Source: Eshraghiella sp045124255 (GTDB lineage Bacteria > Bacillota > Clostridia > Lachnospirales > Lachnospiraceae). Taken from it: a DNA stretch of 47,739 nucleotides. The stretch lies in assembly GCA_045124255.1 (NCBI GenBank), contig JBGVLM010000001.1:1-47739 (forward strand), read 5' to 3'. Both the position numbers and the translations under genes were made by a program. Under the pieces are notes generated by a model that saw only the letters and a list, made by a program, of their open reading frames with translations, did not search any database and was not told the origin of the DNA. Of this stretch, positions 33,583 to 42,740 are shown piece by piece. The stretch's first letter is position 1; each line of letters begins with the position of its first letter.

Positions 33583-36144
33583 ATGGGTTTATTTGAAAAG
33601 ATGTTCGGTACACATAGCGAGCGTGAGATTAAGCGAATTACTCCGATGGTTGATAAGATTGAAGCTTTAAGACCTGTAATGATGGAGAAGTCAGACAGCG
33701 AGCTCCGTGGGATGACGGATAAGTTTAAGGAGAGATTAGCCAAGGGAGAGACTTTGGACAGTCTTTTGATAGAAGCATACGCTACCGTAAGAGAGGCAGC
33801 AAGACGTGTGCTTCATACAGAGCATTACAGAGTACAGCTTATGGGTGGTATCATTCTTCATCAGGGTCGTATCGCAGAGATGAGAACCGGTGAAGGTAAG
33901 ACACAGACCTGTCTTCTTCCTGCATATCTGAATGCATTGGAGGGCAAGGGTGTTCATATCGTAACAGTTAATGATTATCTTGCAAAGCGAGACGCTGAAT
34001 GGATGGGTCAGGTACATGAATTCCTTGGACTTAAGGTTGGTGTTGTTCTCAACTCTTCTTCCAAGGAGGAGCGTAAGGAAGCATATAATTCTGATATAAC
34101 ATATATTACAAATAACGAACTTGGATTTGATTACCTCAGGGACAATATGGTTATCTATAAGGAACAGCTTGTTCAGAGAGGTTTGCACTATGCGATTGTC
34201 GATGAGGTTGACTCGGTTCTTATCGATGAGGCAAGAACTCCTCTTATTATTTCAGGTCAGAGCGGAAAGTCCACAAGACTTTATGAGCTTTGTGACGTTC
34301 TTGCAAGACAGCTTGAGAAAGGTACTGAAACAGAGCTTACCAAGATGGCTGCCATTATGAAAGAAGACACAGAGGAAACAGGAGATTTCGTTGTTAATGA
34401 GAAGGATAAGGTTGTTAACCTTACTGAAAGAGGTGTTCATAAAGTTGAGCAGTTCTTCCATATTGATAACCTTGCAGATGCAGATAATCTTGAGATTCAG
34501 CACAATGTAATTCTTGCACTCCGTGCAAACTATCTCATGTTTAAGGATCAGGATTATGTTGTTAAAGATGACCAGATTCTTATTGTAGATGAATTTACCG
34601 GACGTATTATGCCGGGAAGACGTTATTCTGACGGACTTCATCAGGCTATTGAGGCTAAGGAGCATGTTAAGGTAAGACGTGAGAGCAGAACTCTTGCTAC
34701 AATTACGTTCCAGAACTTCTTTAACAAATATGATAAGAAGGCAGGTATGACAGGTACTGCGCTGACAGAGGAGAACGAATTCAGAGAGATTTACGGAATG
34801 GACGTTGTAACAATTCCTACCAACAAGCCTGTAATCCGTATTGATAATAATGACGCCGTATACAAGACACGTAAGGAGAAACTTAATGCGGTTGTTAATG
34901 AAGTAGTTGAAGCTCATAAGAAGGGACAGCCTGTACTTGTAGGTACAATTACAATCGAGCAGTCCGAAGAGATTAGTGCAATGCTTAAGAGAAGAGGAAT
35001 ACAGCATACTGTATTGAATGCGAAGTTCCATGAGAAGGAAGCAGAGATTGTTGCACAGGCAGGTGTTCATGGTGCAGTTACAATTGCTACTAACATGGCA
35101 GGCCGTGGTACTGATATTAAGCTTGATGATGAAGCTAAGGCAGCAGGAGGTCTTAAGATTATCGGTACGGAGAGACATGAGTCAAGACGTATTGATAATC
35201 AGTTGAGAGGCCGTTCAGGCCGTCAGGGAGATCCGGGTGAGTCAAGATTCTATATCTCACTTGAGGATGATTTGATGAGACTTTTCGGTTCAGAGAGACT
35301 TATGTCTGTATTTAATACATTAAAGATTCCTGAGAATGAACAGATTGAACATAAAATGCTTACCTCAGTTATTGAGAAGGCACAGCAGAAAATCGAGAAC
35401 AACAACTTTGGTATTCGTAAGAATCTTCTTGAATATGACCAGGTTAACAATGAACAGCGTGAGATTATTTATGAAGAGAGAAGAAGAGTTCTTGACGGAG
35501 AAAATATGCGTTCATTTGTTATGAAGGCTATTTCTGAAAGAGTTGAGGCGATTGTTAATTCATGTATCAGCGATGAGCTTTCACCTGAGGAGTGGAATCT
35601 TGCTGAACTGAATGCAATGCTTATTCCGGTAATTCCGGTTGAGCCTGTTACAGATGTTTCTTCTTATTCTAAGAAGGACCAGCTTATTCATGAGATTAAG
35701 GAGCAGGCGGTTAAATTATATGAAGCTAAGGAAGCAGAGGTTCCTGATGCTGAACAGATGAGAGAAATTGAGCGAGTAATTCTTCTTAAGGTTATTGACC
35801 ATAAGTGGATGGAGCATATTGATGATATGGACCAGATGCGTCAGGGTATAGGACTTCAGGCATTCGGTAACAGAAATCCGATTGTTGAGTATAAGATGGT
35901 CGGCTATGATATGTTTGACGCAATGACGGCTTCCATTCAGGAGGATACTGTTAAGCTTCTTCTTCATGTTAAGATTGAACAGAAGATTGAGAGAGAAGAG
36001 GTTGCAAAGGTTACGGGAACCAATAAGGATGACAGCCTTGCAAAGGCTCCTGTTAAGAGAGAAACCAAGAAGATTCAGAGAAATGATTTATGTCCTTGCG
36101 GAAGCGGACAGAAATACAAGAACTGCTGCGGCAGGAATGCTTAA
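33583..36144 (+). CDS. secA: Preprotein translocase ATPase SecA
   Basis: This 853-residue motor drives secretory proteins through SecYEG using ATP. Nucleotide domain 1 has the Walker A MRTGEGKTQT, Walker B VDEVDSVLIDEARTPLIISG and the motif TNNELGFDYLRDNM. The preprotein cross-linking domain and nucleotide domain 2 follow, with ATNMAGRGTDIKL and QLRGRSGRQGDPGESRFYIS. The helical scaffold and wing run to about residue 810. The C-terminal SEC-C tail NDLCPCGSGQKYKNCCG binds zinc and contacts SecB or the ribosome. ATG 33583 was chosen because it opens with MGLFEKMFGTHSERE, the normal SecA start; its ribosome site (GAGAGG, 12 bases away) is weak. It has its own promoter and terminator. Confidence 0.98.
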   Translation: MGLFEKMFGTHSEREIKRITPMVDKIEALRPVMMEKSDSELRGMTDKFKERLAKGETLDSLLIEAYATVREAARRVLHTEHYRVQLMGGIILHQGRIAEMRTGEGKTQTCLLPAYLNALEGKGVHIVTVNDYLAKRDAEWMGQVHEFLGLKVGVVLNSSSKEERKEAYNSDITYITNNELGFDYLRDNMVIYKEQLVQRGLHYAIVDEVDSVLIDEARTPLIISGQSGKSTRLYELCDVLARQLEKGTETELTKMAAIMKEDTEETGDFVVNEKDKVVNLTERGVHKVEQFFHIDNLADADNLEIQHNVILALRANYLMFKDQDYVVKDDQILIVDEFTGRIMPGRRYSDGLHQAIEAKEHVKVRRESRTLATITFQNFFNKYDKKAGMTGTALTEENEFREIYGMDVVTIPTNKPVIRIDNNDAVYKTRKEKLNAVVNEVVEAHKKGQPVLVGTITIEQSEEISAMLKRRGIQHTVLNAKFHEKEAEIVAQAGVHGAVTIATNMAGRGTDIKLDDEAKAAGGLKIIGTERHESRRIDNQLRGRSGRQGDPGESRFYISLEDDLMRLFGSERLMSVFNTLKIPENEQIEHKMLTSVIEKAQQKIENNNFGIRKNLLEYDQVNNEQREIIYEERRRVLDGENMRSFVMKAISERVEAIVNSCISDELSPEEWNLAELNAMLIPVIPVEPVTDVSSYSKKDQLIHEIKEQAVKLYEAKEAEVPDAEQMREIERVILLKVIDHKWMEHIDDMDQMRQGIGLQAFGNRNPIVEYKMVGYDMFDAMTASIQEDTVKLLLHVKIEQKIEREEVAKVTGTNKDDSLAKAPVKRETKKIQRNDLCPCGSGQKYKNCCGRNA

Positions 36145-36154
36145 TTCGTTATTT

Positions 36155-36185
36155 AATGAGAAACCTGTAATGCAGGTTTCTCATT
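36155..36185 (+). terminator. Terminator after secA
   Basis: AATGAGAAACCTG (36155-36167) pairs perfectly over 13 bases with CAGGTTTCTCATT (36173-36185) around a five-base loop. The T run after it is short. Confidence 0.8.
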
Positions 36186-36225
36186 TCATAGAATAAGACT
36201 TTATTAAATAAAAGGTGGTGAAATA

Positions 36226-37348
36226 ATGGTAGAGCTTGACCAGTACAGATATGAGCTTTCAGGTTACACCGGACCATTAGAAGAATTGAGGGATTCACTT
36301 TGACCTCGCTAATAAGGCAAAGCGAATAGAAGAAATTGAGAAACATATGGAGGAGCAGGGCTTTTGGGATAATCCTGAGAAGTCACAGGCTGTACTTAAG
36401 GAACTAAAAACACTTAAGGATTCCTTCATGAACTATAATGAGCTTGCTGCGATGAAAGAGGATATTGAAACTCTCATGGAAATGATAGAAGAGGAAAATG
36501 ATGTATCAATGGTCGCAGAAGTAGCGGATATGATGGAAAAGTTTACGACAAGATTTGACAGTGTAAGAATCAGCACTCTTCTTTGTGATGAGTATGACAA
36601 CTGTAATGCAATTTTGAGGCTGAATGCAGGTGCCGGAGGAACAGAGAGCTGTGACTGGGCGTCAATGCTGCTTCGAATGTATAACAGATGGGCTGACAGT
36701 AAGGGGTATACAGTGGAGACACTGGATTATCTTGACGGAGACGAGGCAGGAGTTAAGTCCGTAACAATACAGATTAACGGTGAAAATGCATACGGTTATC
36801 TCAAATCTGAGAAGGGTGTGCACAGACTGGTAAGAATTTCGCCGTTCAATGCCAATGGCAAGAGACAGACCTCTTTCGTATCCTGTGATGTAATGCCGGA
36901 TATTGAGGACGACATAGATATAGAGATTAACGAAGATGATTTGCGGATTGATACCTACCGTTCAAGCGGTGCCGGAGGACAGCATATTAATAAAACATCT
37001 TCGGCAATCAGAATTACACATCTTCCGACGGGAATTGTGGTTCAATGTCAGAATGAGCGTTCGCAGCACCAGAATAAGGATAAGGCAATGCAGATGTTAA
37101 AGGCTAAACTTTATCTTCTGAAGCAGCAGGAGAATGCAGAGAAGGAGGCTGCGATACGTGGCGAGGTAAAAGAGATTGGATGGGGCAATCAGATACGAAG
37201 CTACGTACTTCAACCGTATACAATGGTTAAGGACCATAGAACAAATGCAGAGTCGGGCAACGCACAGAGTGTACTTGACGGCAATATTGATTTGTTTTTA
37301 GGTGAATATTTAAAGTGGATTCATAAATCAACCAACGAGGAGGAATAA
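36226..37348 (+). CDS. prfB: Peptide chain release factor 2, expressed by programmed +1 frameshift
   Basis: RF2 ends translation at UGA and UAA. The first frame (36226-36300, 25 codons) ends at an in-frame TGA (36301-36303). Reading resumes one base later at 36302 (GAC CTC GCT...) and continues to 37348, giving 373 residues, the normal RF2 length. The shift site is CTT-TGA-C with an internal AGGG sequence eight bases before the stop, the classic autoregulatory element: low RF2 pauses the ribosome at UGA and favours the shift. The second frame has RISPFNANGKRQTSF (with the SPF anticodon-like motif) and GAGGQHINKTSSAIR (the GGQ catalytic loop). The initiator ATG at 36226 follows AAGGTGG. The gene is intact and must not be annotated as a pseudogene. 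Confidence 0.97.
36289..36303 (+). promoter_or_regulatory. prfB programmed +1 frameshift site
   Basis: The internal ribosome-binding-like AGGG (36289-36292), slippery CTT (36298-36300) and stop TGA (36301-36303) followed by C form the known RF2 recoding signal. The spacing from AGGG to CTT is five bases, slightly longer than in E. coli. Confidence 0.95.
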
Positions 37349-37350
37349 TT

Positions 37351-37812
37351 ATGGCAGTGTTTCAACCGGTAGTATTTAAACTTAATGAGGAAAGATATGG
37401 CGTTGATATACAATATGTTAACGGTATAGAAAGAGAACAGACGATTATTCGTATTCCGAATACCTCGTCAACAATTAAGGGGATTATAAATCTCAGAGGA
37501 GAGGTTATTCCGGTAATTGACCTTAAAGCAAAATTTGCAACTCCGGGAGCACCGAAGGCAAAGACAGAATTGATAATTGTTAATGTTGAGACAGGACGTC
37601 TTGCTCTTGAGGTTGACGGTGTTGATGAAATTCAATATATTGATATAGAGAATATCGTTGAAATGCCTGTAATTGCCAAGGGCGAAGGTGTTGAATATTT
37701 CGAAAAGATTGCTAAGGTAAACGGAAATCTTATTATAATGATTAATCCGCATAAACTTTTATCCGATGCTGAAGCGGAGCATGTGGAGTCATTAACAAAT
37801 TCAGCAGAATAA
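37351..37812 (+). CDS. cheW: Chemotaxis coupling protein CheW
   Basis: This 153-residue protein couples chemoreceptors to the kinase CheA. It shows the CheW fold throughout: FKLNEERYGVDIQYVNGIER, then IIRIPNTSSTIKGIINLRGE and VIPVIDLKAKFA, VDGVDEIQYIDIENI and the closing LIIMINPHKLLS. The NLRGEVIPVIDL segment carries the residues that contact receptor and kinase. It is next to prfB (two bases) and hom, not within a chemotaxis cluster, so it may be a second or generalist CheW. It implies that the organism has other chemotaxis genes. GGAGGAAT precedes the ATG at 37351. Confidence 0.94.
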   Translation: MAVFQPVVFKLNEERYGVDIQYVNGIEREQTIIRIPNTSSTIKGIINLRGEVIPVIDLKAKFATPGAPKAKTELIIVNVETGRLALEVDGVDEIQYIDIENIVEMPVIAKGEGVEYFEKIAKVNGNLIIMINPHKLLSDAEAEHVESLTNSAE

Positions 37813-37840
37813 TTTTAAATAGTCAGGAGATAAAGAAAAA

Positions 37841-39058
37841 ATGGTAAACATTGCAGTATTAGGATATGGTACAGTAGGTTCAGGAGTTGTTGAGGTTTTA
37901 AGAACCAATGAACAGTCAATTAACAACAGGGCAGGACAGGATATTAACCTTAAATATGTCCTTGATCTCAGGGATTTTCCGGGAGACCCTGTTGAGAAGA
38001 TTCTTGTGCATGATTATGATACTATTCTTAATGATGATGAGGTTGATATTGTTGTAGAGGTTATGGGTGGAGTTAATCCTGCATACCAGTTTGTTAAATC
38101 TGCACTTTTAAAGGGCAAAAGCGTATGTACCTCTAATAAGGAGCTTGTTGCAAAACATGGTGCGGAGCTTCTTGAAATTGCAAAGGAGAATAACATTAAC
38201 TTCCTTTTTGAAGCCAGCGTAGGCGGCGGAATTCCTATTATCAGACCACTCAACCAGTCACTTACGGCTGATGAGATAATGGAAATTTCAGGAATCCTTA
38301 ACGGAACGACTAACTATATTTTGACCAAGATGTCTAAGGAAGGACTTGCATTTGATACGGTTCTGAAGGAGGCACAGGATTTGGGCTATGCAGAGCGTAA
38401 TCCTGAGGCGGACGTAGAGGGCTATGACGCATGCAGAAAAATAGCAATTCTTTCTTCACTTGCATGCGGACATCAGGTTGATTATGAAGATATCTATACT
38501 GAAGGTATTACCAAAATTACTGATACTGATTTTAAATATGCTAAGGAACTTGGAGTTTCAATTAAGCTTATCGGAAGCAGCAAACGTATCGGAGACGGCT
38601 TCTGTGCAACAGTTGCTCCTAAGATGATTGCAAATGACCATCCTCTTGCAGGAGTTAACGGCGTTATGAATGCTATTTTTGTTAAAGGAAATGTTCTCGG
38701 AGATGTAATGTTCTATGGTGCGGGAGCCGGTAAACTTCCTACTGCAAGTGCGGTTGTATCGGACGTTGTTGACGCTGTTAAACATATGGGAAGAAATATT
38801 ATGACTATCTGGAACACCAAGAAAATGGAGCTTGTTGATAAGGAAGAGGTTTCTACAAGATTTTTTGTACGTTTCGAGGGTAATGCAGATGACAGACTTG
38901 CCGGAATAGAGGCAGTTCTCGGAAAGGGCGAGATTGTTAAAGCGGCAGGGGTTGAAGGTGAATTTGCTTTTATAACAGGTGAGATTACCGAAAAGACATA
39001 TACAGAGGCAGCAAAGCAGCTTAATGGTATCATTTCAATGATACGTTATGAGAAATAA
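37841..39058 (+). CDS. hom: Homoserine dehydrogenase
   Basis: This 405-residue enzyme reduces aspartate semialdehyde to homoserine, the branch point to threonine and methionine. The cofactor motif is VLGYGTVGSGVVEVL. SNKELVAKHG, FEASVGGGIPIIRPL and ISGILNGTTNYILTKM are catalytic-domain signatures, and DVEGYDACRK contains a key Asp and Lys. A C-terminal ACT domain (about 335-405, RFFVRFEGNADDRLAGIEAV) suggests feedback inhibition by threonine. The next gene starts 13 bases after the stop, and the putative kinase and aspartokinase follow, a threonine-pathway operon. Confidence 0.96.
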   Translation: MVNIAVLGYGTVGSGVVEVLRTNEQSINNRAGQDINLKYVLDLRDFPGDPVEKILVHDYDTILNDDEVDIVVEVMGGVNPAYQFVKSALLKGKSVCTSNKELVAKHGAELLEIAKENNINFLFEASVGGGIPIIRPLNQSLTADEIMEISGILNGTTNYILTKMSKEGLAFDTVLKEAQDLGYAERNPEADVEGYDACRKIAILSSLACGHQVDYEDIYTEGITKITDTDFKYAKELGVSIKLIGSSKRIGDGFCATVAPKMIANDHPLAGVNGVMNAIFVKGNVLGDVMFYGAGAGKLPTASAVVSDVVDAVKHMGRNIMTIWNTKKMELVDKEEVSTRFFVRFEGNADDRLAGIEAVLGKGEIVKAAGVEGEFAFITGEITEKTYTEAAKQLNGIISMIRYEK

Positions 39059-39071
39059 CGGAGGAACGGCG

Positions 39072-40274
39072 ATGAAATATGTTGTAATTCTTGGAGACGG
39101 AATGGCTGATGAGCCTATTGAGAGCCTTGGAGGCAGAACAATACTTGAGGCAGCCAATACTCCTTATATGGATATGCTTTCTAAGGTTTCCGAAATAGGA
39201 ATGGTGCATACGGTTCCGGACGGAATGGCACCGGGAAGTGATACGGCGAACCTTTCAGTACTGGGATATGACCCAAAGATATATTATTCAGGACGTTCAC
39301 CGCTTGAAGCCCTGAGTATCGGTGTACCGATGAAGGATACGGATATTGCACTTCGCTGCAATATCGTTACAATCTCGGAGGACGACCTTCCTTATGCAGA
39401 GAAGACAATAATTGACCACAGTTCAAGCGAAATTTCTACTGAAGACTGTGCTGTTCTGCTTGAAGCTGTCAGGGCAGAGCTTGAGGATGATATTTTTAAA
39501 TTCTATCTAGGAACAAGCTACAGACATTGTACAATATGGAGCAATGGAGAGGTTGTGCCTCTTACACCTCCGCATGATGTTCTCGGACAGACAATCGGAC
39601 AGTATCTTCCACAGGAAGCAAGACTTCGTGAAATGATGGAAAAGAGCTACGAGATTCTTAAGAATCATCCTATTAATATTGAACGTAAGGCTAAGGGGCT
39701 TAATCCTGCCAATTCGTGCTGGTTCTGGGGTGCCGGAACCAAACCTGCACTGTCATCCTTCTATGAGAAGACCGGCAAGAAGGGTGTTATGATTTCGGCA
39801 GTTGATTTATTAAAGGGAATTGCTGTAGGTGCCGGAATGACTAATATTATTGTTCCGGGTGCTGACGGAACCTTACATACCAATTATGAGGGCAAGGCGA
39901 ACGCAGCAGTTAAGGCTCTTACAGAGGATGGATTTGATTTTGCATATATACATGTTGAGGCTCCGGATGAGATGGGACATCAGGGAAGTATTGAACGTAA
40001 ACTTAAAGCAGTTGAGAACCTTGATGAACGTGTTATCAGGCCTGTTGTGGAAGGGCTTAAGGCAAGCGGCGAGGATTTCAGGGTTGTAATTACACCTGAC
40101 CATCCGACCCCTATCCGTGTGAGAACACATGTGGCTAAGCCTGTACCGTTTTTATTATATGACAGTACTAATCTGCTTGATCGTACATGGAATTATAATG
40201 AAAAAGAAGCAGAGGAATCCAAAAATTATATCGCAAATGGCCATCAACTGATTGACAAATTGTTTGAAAAGTAA
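39072..40274 (+). CDS. Phosphoglycerate mutase-like protein (ApgM type), probable homoserine kinase
   Basis: This 400-residue metalloenzyme of the alkaline phosphatase superfamily resembles archaeal-type cofactor-independent phosphoglycerate mutase. It begins MKYVVILGDGMADEPIESLG, the presumed Ser nucleophile is in MAPGSDTANLSVLGYDP, and metal ligands lie in IHVEAPDEMGHQG and ITPDHPTPIRVRTH. In Firmicutes and Bacteroidetes, members encoded beside hom and aspartokinase have been proposed to be homoserine kinases, replacing ThrB. Here it lies exactly between hom and the aspartokinase gene, and no ThrB-type kinase is in the window. ATG 39072 follows GGAGG by seven bases. I favour homoserine kinase, but a mutase role is not excluded. 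Confidence 0.8.
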   Translation: MKYVVILGDGMADEPIESLGGRTILEAANTPYMDMLSKVSEIGMVHTVPDGMAPGSDTANLSVLGYDPKIYYSGRSPLEALSIGVPMKDTDIALRCNIVTISEDDLPYAEKTIIDHSSSEISTEDCAVLLEAVRAELEDDIFKFYLGTSYRHCTIWSNGEVVPLTPPHDVLGQTIGQYLPQEARLREMMEKSYEILKNHPINIERKAKGLNPANSCWFWGAGTKPALSSFYEKTGKKGVMISAVDLLKGIAVGAGMTNIIVPGADGTLHTNYEGKANAAVKALTEDGFDFAYIHVEAPDEMGHQGSIERKLKAVENLDERVIRPVVEGLKASGEDFRVVITPDHPTPIRVRTHVAKPVPFLLYDSTNLLDRTWNYNEKEAEESKNYIANGHQLIDKLFEK

Positions 40275-40329
40275 TATAACCTTAATCAGTCGATTAAAAA
40301 AGCGAGATAGCTATTGGAGGATAGAAGAA

Positions 40330-41640
40330 ATGGTAAAAGTAACAAAATTCGGTGGCAGTTCACTTGCCAGTGCAGAGCAGTTTCGTAAGGTAGCAGGCAT
40401 TATTCTTGCTGACCCTTCAAGAAGATATGTTGTACCGTCTGCACCGGGTAAGAGATTTGCAGAGGATGTTAAGGTAACAGATATGCTTTATGCATGTTAT
40501 AAGGCAGCTGTTAAGGGACAGAATTTTGAAGAGAAATTTGAAGAAATTAAAGCAAGATATAATGGAATTATCAGTGAACTGGGTATGGACCTTTCATTAG
40601 AGAAGGAATATGAAGCAATTGCAGCAGGCTTTAAAGGTCGTGCAGGACGTGACTATGCAGCGTCAAGAGGAGAATTCTTAAATGGTATTATCCTTGCAAA
40701 ATATCTTGATTATGAATTTATTGACGCAGCAGATGTAGTTTTCTTTAATGAAGACGGAAGCTTTAATAATGATATGACCAATGAGGCACTCCGTGACAGA
40801 CTTGAGGGCGTTGAGAAGGCTGTAATTCCGGGCTTCTATGGTTCAACACCTAACGATACAATCAAGACCTTTTCACGTGGCGGTTCAGATATAACAGGTT
40901 CAATTGTTGCAGCAGCAGTTAAGGCAGATTTATATGAGAACTGGACTGATGTTTCAGGCTTTATGATTGCTGACCCTAGAATTATTGACAATCCTGCTTC
41001 AATTAACACCATTACCTATAAGGAACTCCGTGAGCTTTCTTACATGGGTGCAACAGTTCTCCATGAGGACGCTATTTTCCCTGTCCGTAAGGAAGGAATT
41101 CCGATTAATATTAAGAATACAAATGCACCTGATGACCCGGGTACAATGATTGTAGAGAGTACTTCTAAGAAGCCTGAGTATGTAATTACCGGTATTGCAG
41201 GTAAGAAGGGCTTCTCAGCAGTTAATATTGAGAAGGATATGATGAACTCAGAGGTCGGTTTCGGACGTAAGGTTCTTGAACAGTTTGAGAAGCAGGGGCT
41301 TTCTTTCGAGCATATGCCTTCAGGAATTGATACAATGACAATTATTGTTCAGCAGTCTGAATTTGAAGAGAAGGAGCAGGAAATCTTAGCAGGTATCCAC
41401 AGAAATGCTTCTCCGGATTCTATAGAGATTGAGCCTGACCTTGCACTCATCGCAGTAGTAGGCCGTGGTATGAAGTCTGTTAAGGGTACTGCACTCAGAA
41501 TTTTTGAGGCACTTGCCCGTTCAGAGGTTAATGTTAAGATGATTGACCAGGGTTCAAGTGAGTTAAATATCATCATCGGTGTTCTTGAGGATGAATTTGA
41601 GACAGCATTTAAGGCAATTTACAATGCATTTGTAAAATAA
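40330..41640 (+). CDS. Aspartate kinase
   Basis: This 436-residue enzyme phosphorylates aspartate, the first step of the lysine, threonine and methionine pathway. It starts MVKVTKFGGSSLASAEQFRK, with the kinase loop FGGSS. FSRGGSDITGSIVAA and ENWTDVSGFMIADPRI complete the catalytic domain. Two ACT domains (about 295-430) follow: KKGFSAVNIEKDMMNSEVGF and the second at LALIAVVGRGMKSVKGTALR. They imply feedback control, but by lysine or by threonine cannot be told. ATG 40330 has GGAGG nine bases upstream, 55 bases after the previous stop. The last gene of the threonine block, it is followed by a strong terminator. Confidence 0.95.
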   Translation: MVKVTKFGGSSLASAEQFRKVAGIILADPSRRYVVPSAPGKRFAEDVKVTDMLYACYKAAVKGQNFEEKFEEIKARYNGIISELGMDLSLEKEYEAIAAGFKGRAGRDYAASRGEFLNGIILAKYLDYEFIDAADVVFFNEDGSFNNDMTNEALRDRLEGVEKAVIPGFYGSTPNDTIKTFSRGGSDITGSIVAAAVKADLYENWTDVSGFMIADPRIIDNPASINTITYKELRELSYMGATVLHEDAIFPVRKEGIPINIKNTNAPDDPGTMIVESTSKKPEYVITGIAGKKGFSAVNIEKDMMNSEVGFGRKVLEQFEKQGLSFEHMPSGIDTMTIIVQQSEFEEKEQEILAGIHRNASPDSIEIEPDLALIAVVGRGMKSVKGTALRIFEALARSEVNVKMIDQGSSELNIIIGVLEDEFETAFKAIYNAFVK

Positions 41641-41657
41641 TTTTAATTAATGGTTTT

Positions 41658-41696
41658 CACTTCGGAGAGTTAATCTCCGGAGTGTTTTCTTTTTTA
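41658..41696 (+). terminator. Intrinsic terminator after aspartate kinase
   Basis: CACTTCGGAGA (41658-41668) pairs with TCTCCGGAGTG (41674-41684) with one T-G pair and a five-base loop, followed by TTTTCTTTTTT. Confidence 0.92.
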
Positions 41697-41738
41697 CGGC
41701 TTCATTTTTACGGGTTATTTTTATCCGATGAACACTGC

Positions 41739-41767
41739 TTGATTAGTTTGGAATAATGGATTATAAT
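41739..41767 (+). promoter_or_regulatory. Promoter of the YcxB-tsaE-tsaB-rimI-rnz-tsaD operon
   Basis: TTGATT (41739-41744) and a perfect TATAAT (41762-41767) are separated by 17 bases. It lies just before the YcxB-family gene. No other promoter is obvious before the tsa genes that follow. Confidence 0.75.
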
Positions 41768-41800
41768 TAAATAGAATATCTATATAAATGGAGGCTGATT

Positions 41801-42301
41801 ATGAAGGCACAATTTAAGGTTAATATAACTGTTAAGGATATGTATGCTTTTTTAATTAATAATACATACAGAAAATTCAGCGGATTTGTTTGGATAATAT
41901 TCAGTCTGATTGTTATCGGAGTTATAATATTTACATGGGGAGATATTAAGCTTGTTAATTCAATCTGCCTCATTTTACTTGCGTCATTATATACAATAAT
42001 TCACCCGTTGATTTTGTATGCAAGAGCTAATGCACAGATTAAGAATAATGATTATTTTAAACAGACTCTGGATTATACCGTGGATTCAAACGGAATTAAA
42101 GTAAGCCAGAAAGAGGAGTCCACTACAATTAAATGGGATGAGATGTGGAAGGCTGTCAAATACGGCGGGGTGGTTGTGGTTTATGTGTCAACAATCAGAG
42201 CTTTTATTCTTCCGATACGCTGCATCGGTGACCAGTATAATAATTTTGTTGAAGCAGCAGTACAGGGACTCGGTTCCAAATGCCATTTAAGAAAGAAGTA
42301 A
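41801..42301 (+). CDS. YcxB-family membrane protein
   Basis: This 166-residue protein has two membrane helices (about 30-48 and 52-72). The cytoplasmic domain has the YcxB pattern: TVDSNGIKVSQKEESTTIKW, then WKAVKYGGVVVVYVSTIRAF and ILPIRCI. Function is unknown for the family. GGAGG lies ten bases before ATG 41801. It is the first gene after the promoter at 41739-41767 and ends four bases before tsaE, so it is translationally close to the t6A genes. Confidence 0.82.
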   Translation: MKAQFKVNITVKDMYAFLINNTYRKFSGFVWIIFSLIVIGVIIFTWGDIKLVNSICLILLASLYTIIHPLILYARANAQIKNNDYFKQTLDYTVDSNGIKVSQKEESTTIKWDEMWKAVKYGGVVVVYVSTIRAFILPIRCIGDQYNNFVEAAVQGLGSKCHLRKK

Positions 42302-42305
42302 AATA

Positions 42306-42737
42306 ATGATAATAGAATCAATGTCGCCGGAAATAACGGCGGAGCTTGGAAACAGAATAGGCAGGCAGGTTAAGCCGGGAGACATTATCTGTCTTACGGG
42401 AGATTTGGGAGTAGGAAAGACTGTTTTTACACAGGGGCTTGCCAAAGGACTTGGAATTAGTGAACCGGTTAACAGTCCGACATTTACTCTTATTCAGGAA
42501 TATGATGAGGGCAGACTGCCGTTATATCATTTTGATGTGTACAGAATATCCGGACCATGGGATATGGATGACCTTGGCTATGAGGATTATTTCTATGGAG
42601 ACGGCGTATGTCTGGTGGAGTGGGGTAATCTTATCGGGGAACTTCTTCCGGACAATACAATTTATGTAACCATTGAAAAAGACCTTGAGAAGGGCTTCGA
42701 TTATCGTAAAATAACAGTTTCAAAGGATTTTGAATAG
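42306..42737 (+). CDS. tsaE: tRNA threonylcarbamoyladenosine biosynthesis ATPase TsaE
   Basis: This 143-residue ATPase drives the turnover of the TsaB-TsaD complex that makes the essential t6A modification at position 37 of ANN-decoding tRNAs. The Walker A loop is GDLGVGKTVFTQG. SPTFTLIQEY and the YHFDVYR segment, with the ED-Y-F and VEW motifs, complete the family pattern. The length is normal. tsaB follows after three bases. Confidence 0.95.
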   Translation: MIIESMSPEITAELGNRIGRQVKPGDIICLTGDLGVGKTVFTQGLAKGLGISEPVNSPTFTLIQEYDEGRLPLYHFDVYRISGPWDMDDLGYEDYFYGDGVCLVEWGNLIGELLPDNTIYVTIEKDLEKGFDYRKITVSKDFE

Positions 42738-42740
42738 AAT

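Noticed and set aside
34252..35178. 308-residue minus-strand frame opposite secA
   Set aside because: A shadow of secA codon usage, rich in Cys, Leu and Ser, with no ribosome site or recognisable domain.
36226..36346. prfB as a frameshifted pseudogene
   Set aside because: The stop lies in the conserved CTT-TGA-C recoding site, and the rest of the gene is intact.
37813..37840. T-box or other riboswitch before hom
   Set aside because: Only 28 bases separate cheW and hom, too short for such an element.
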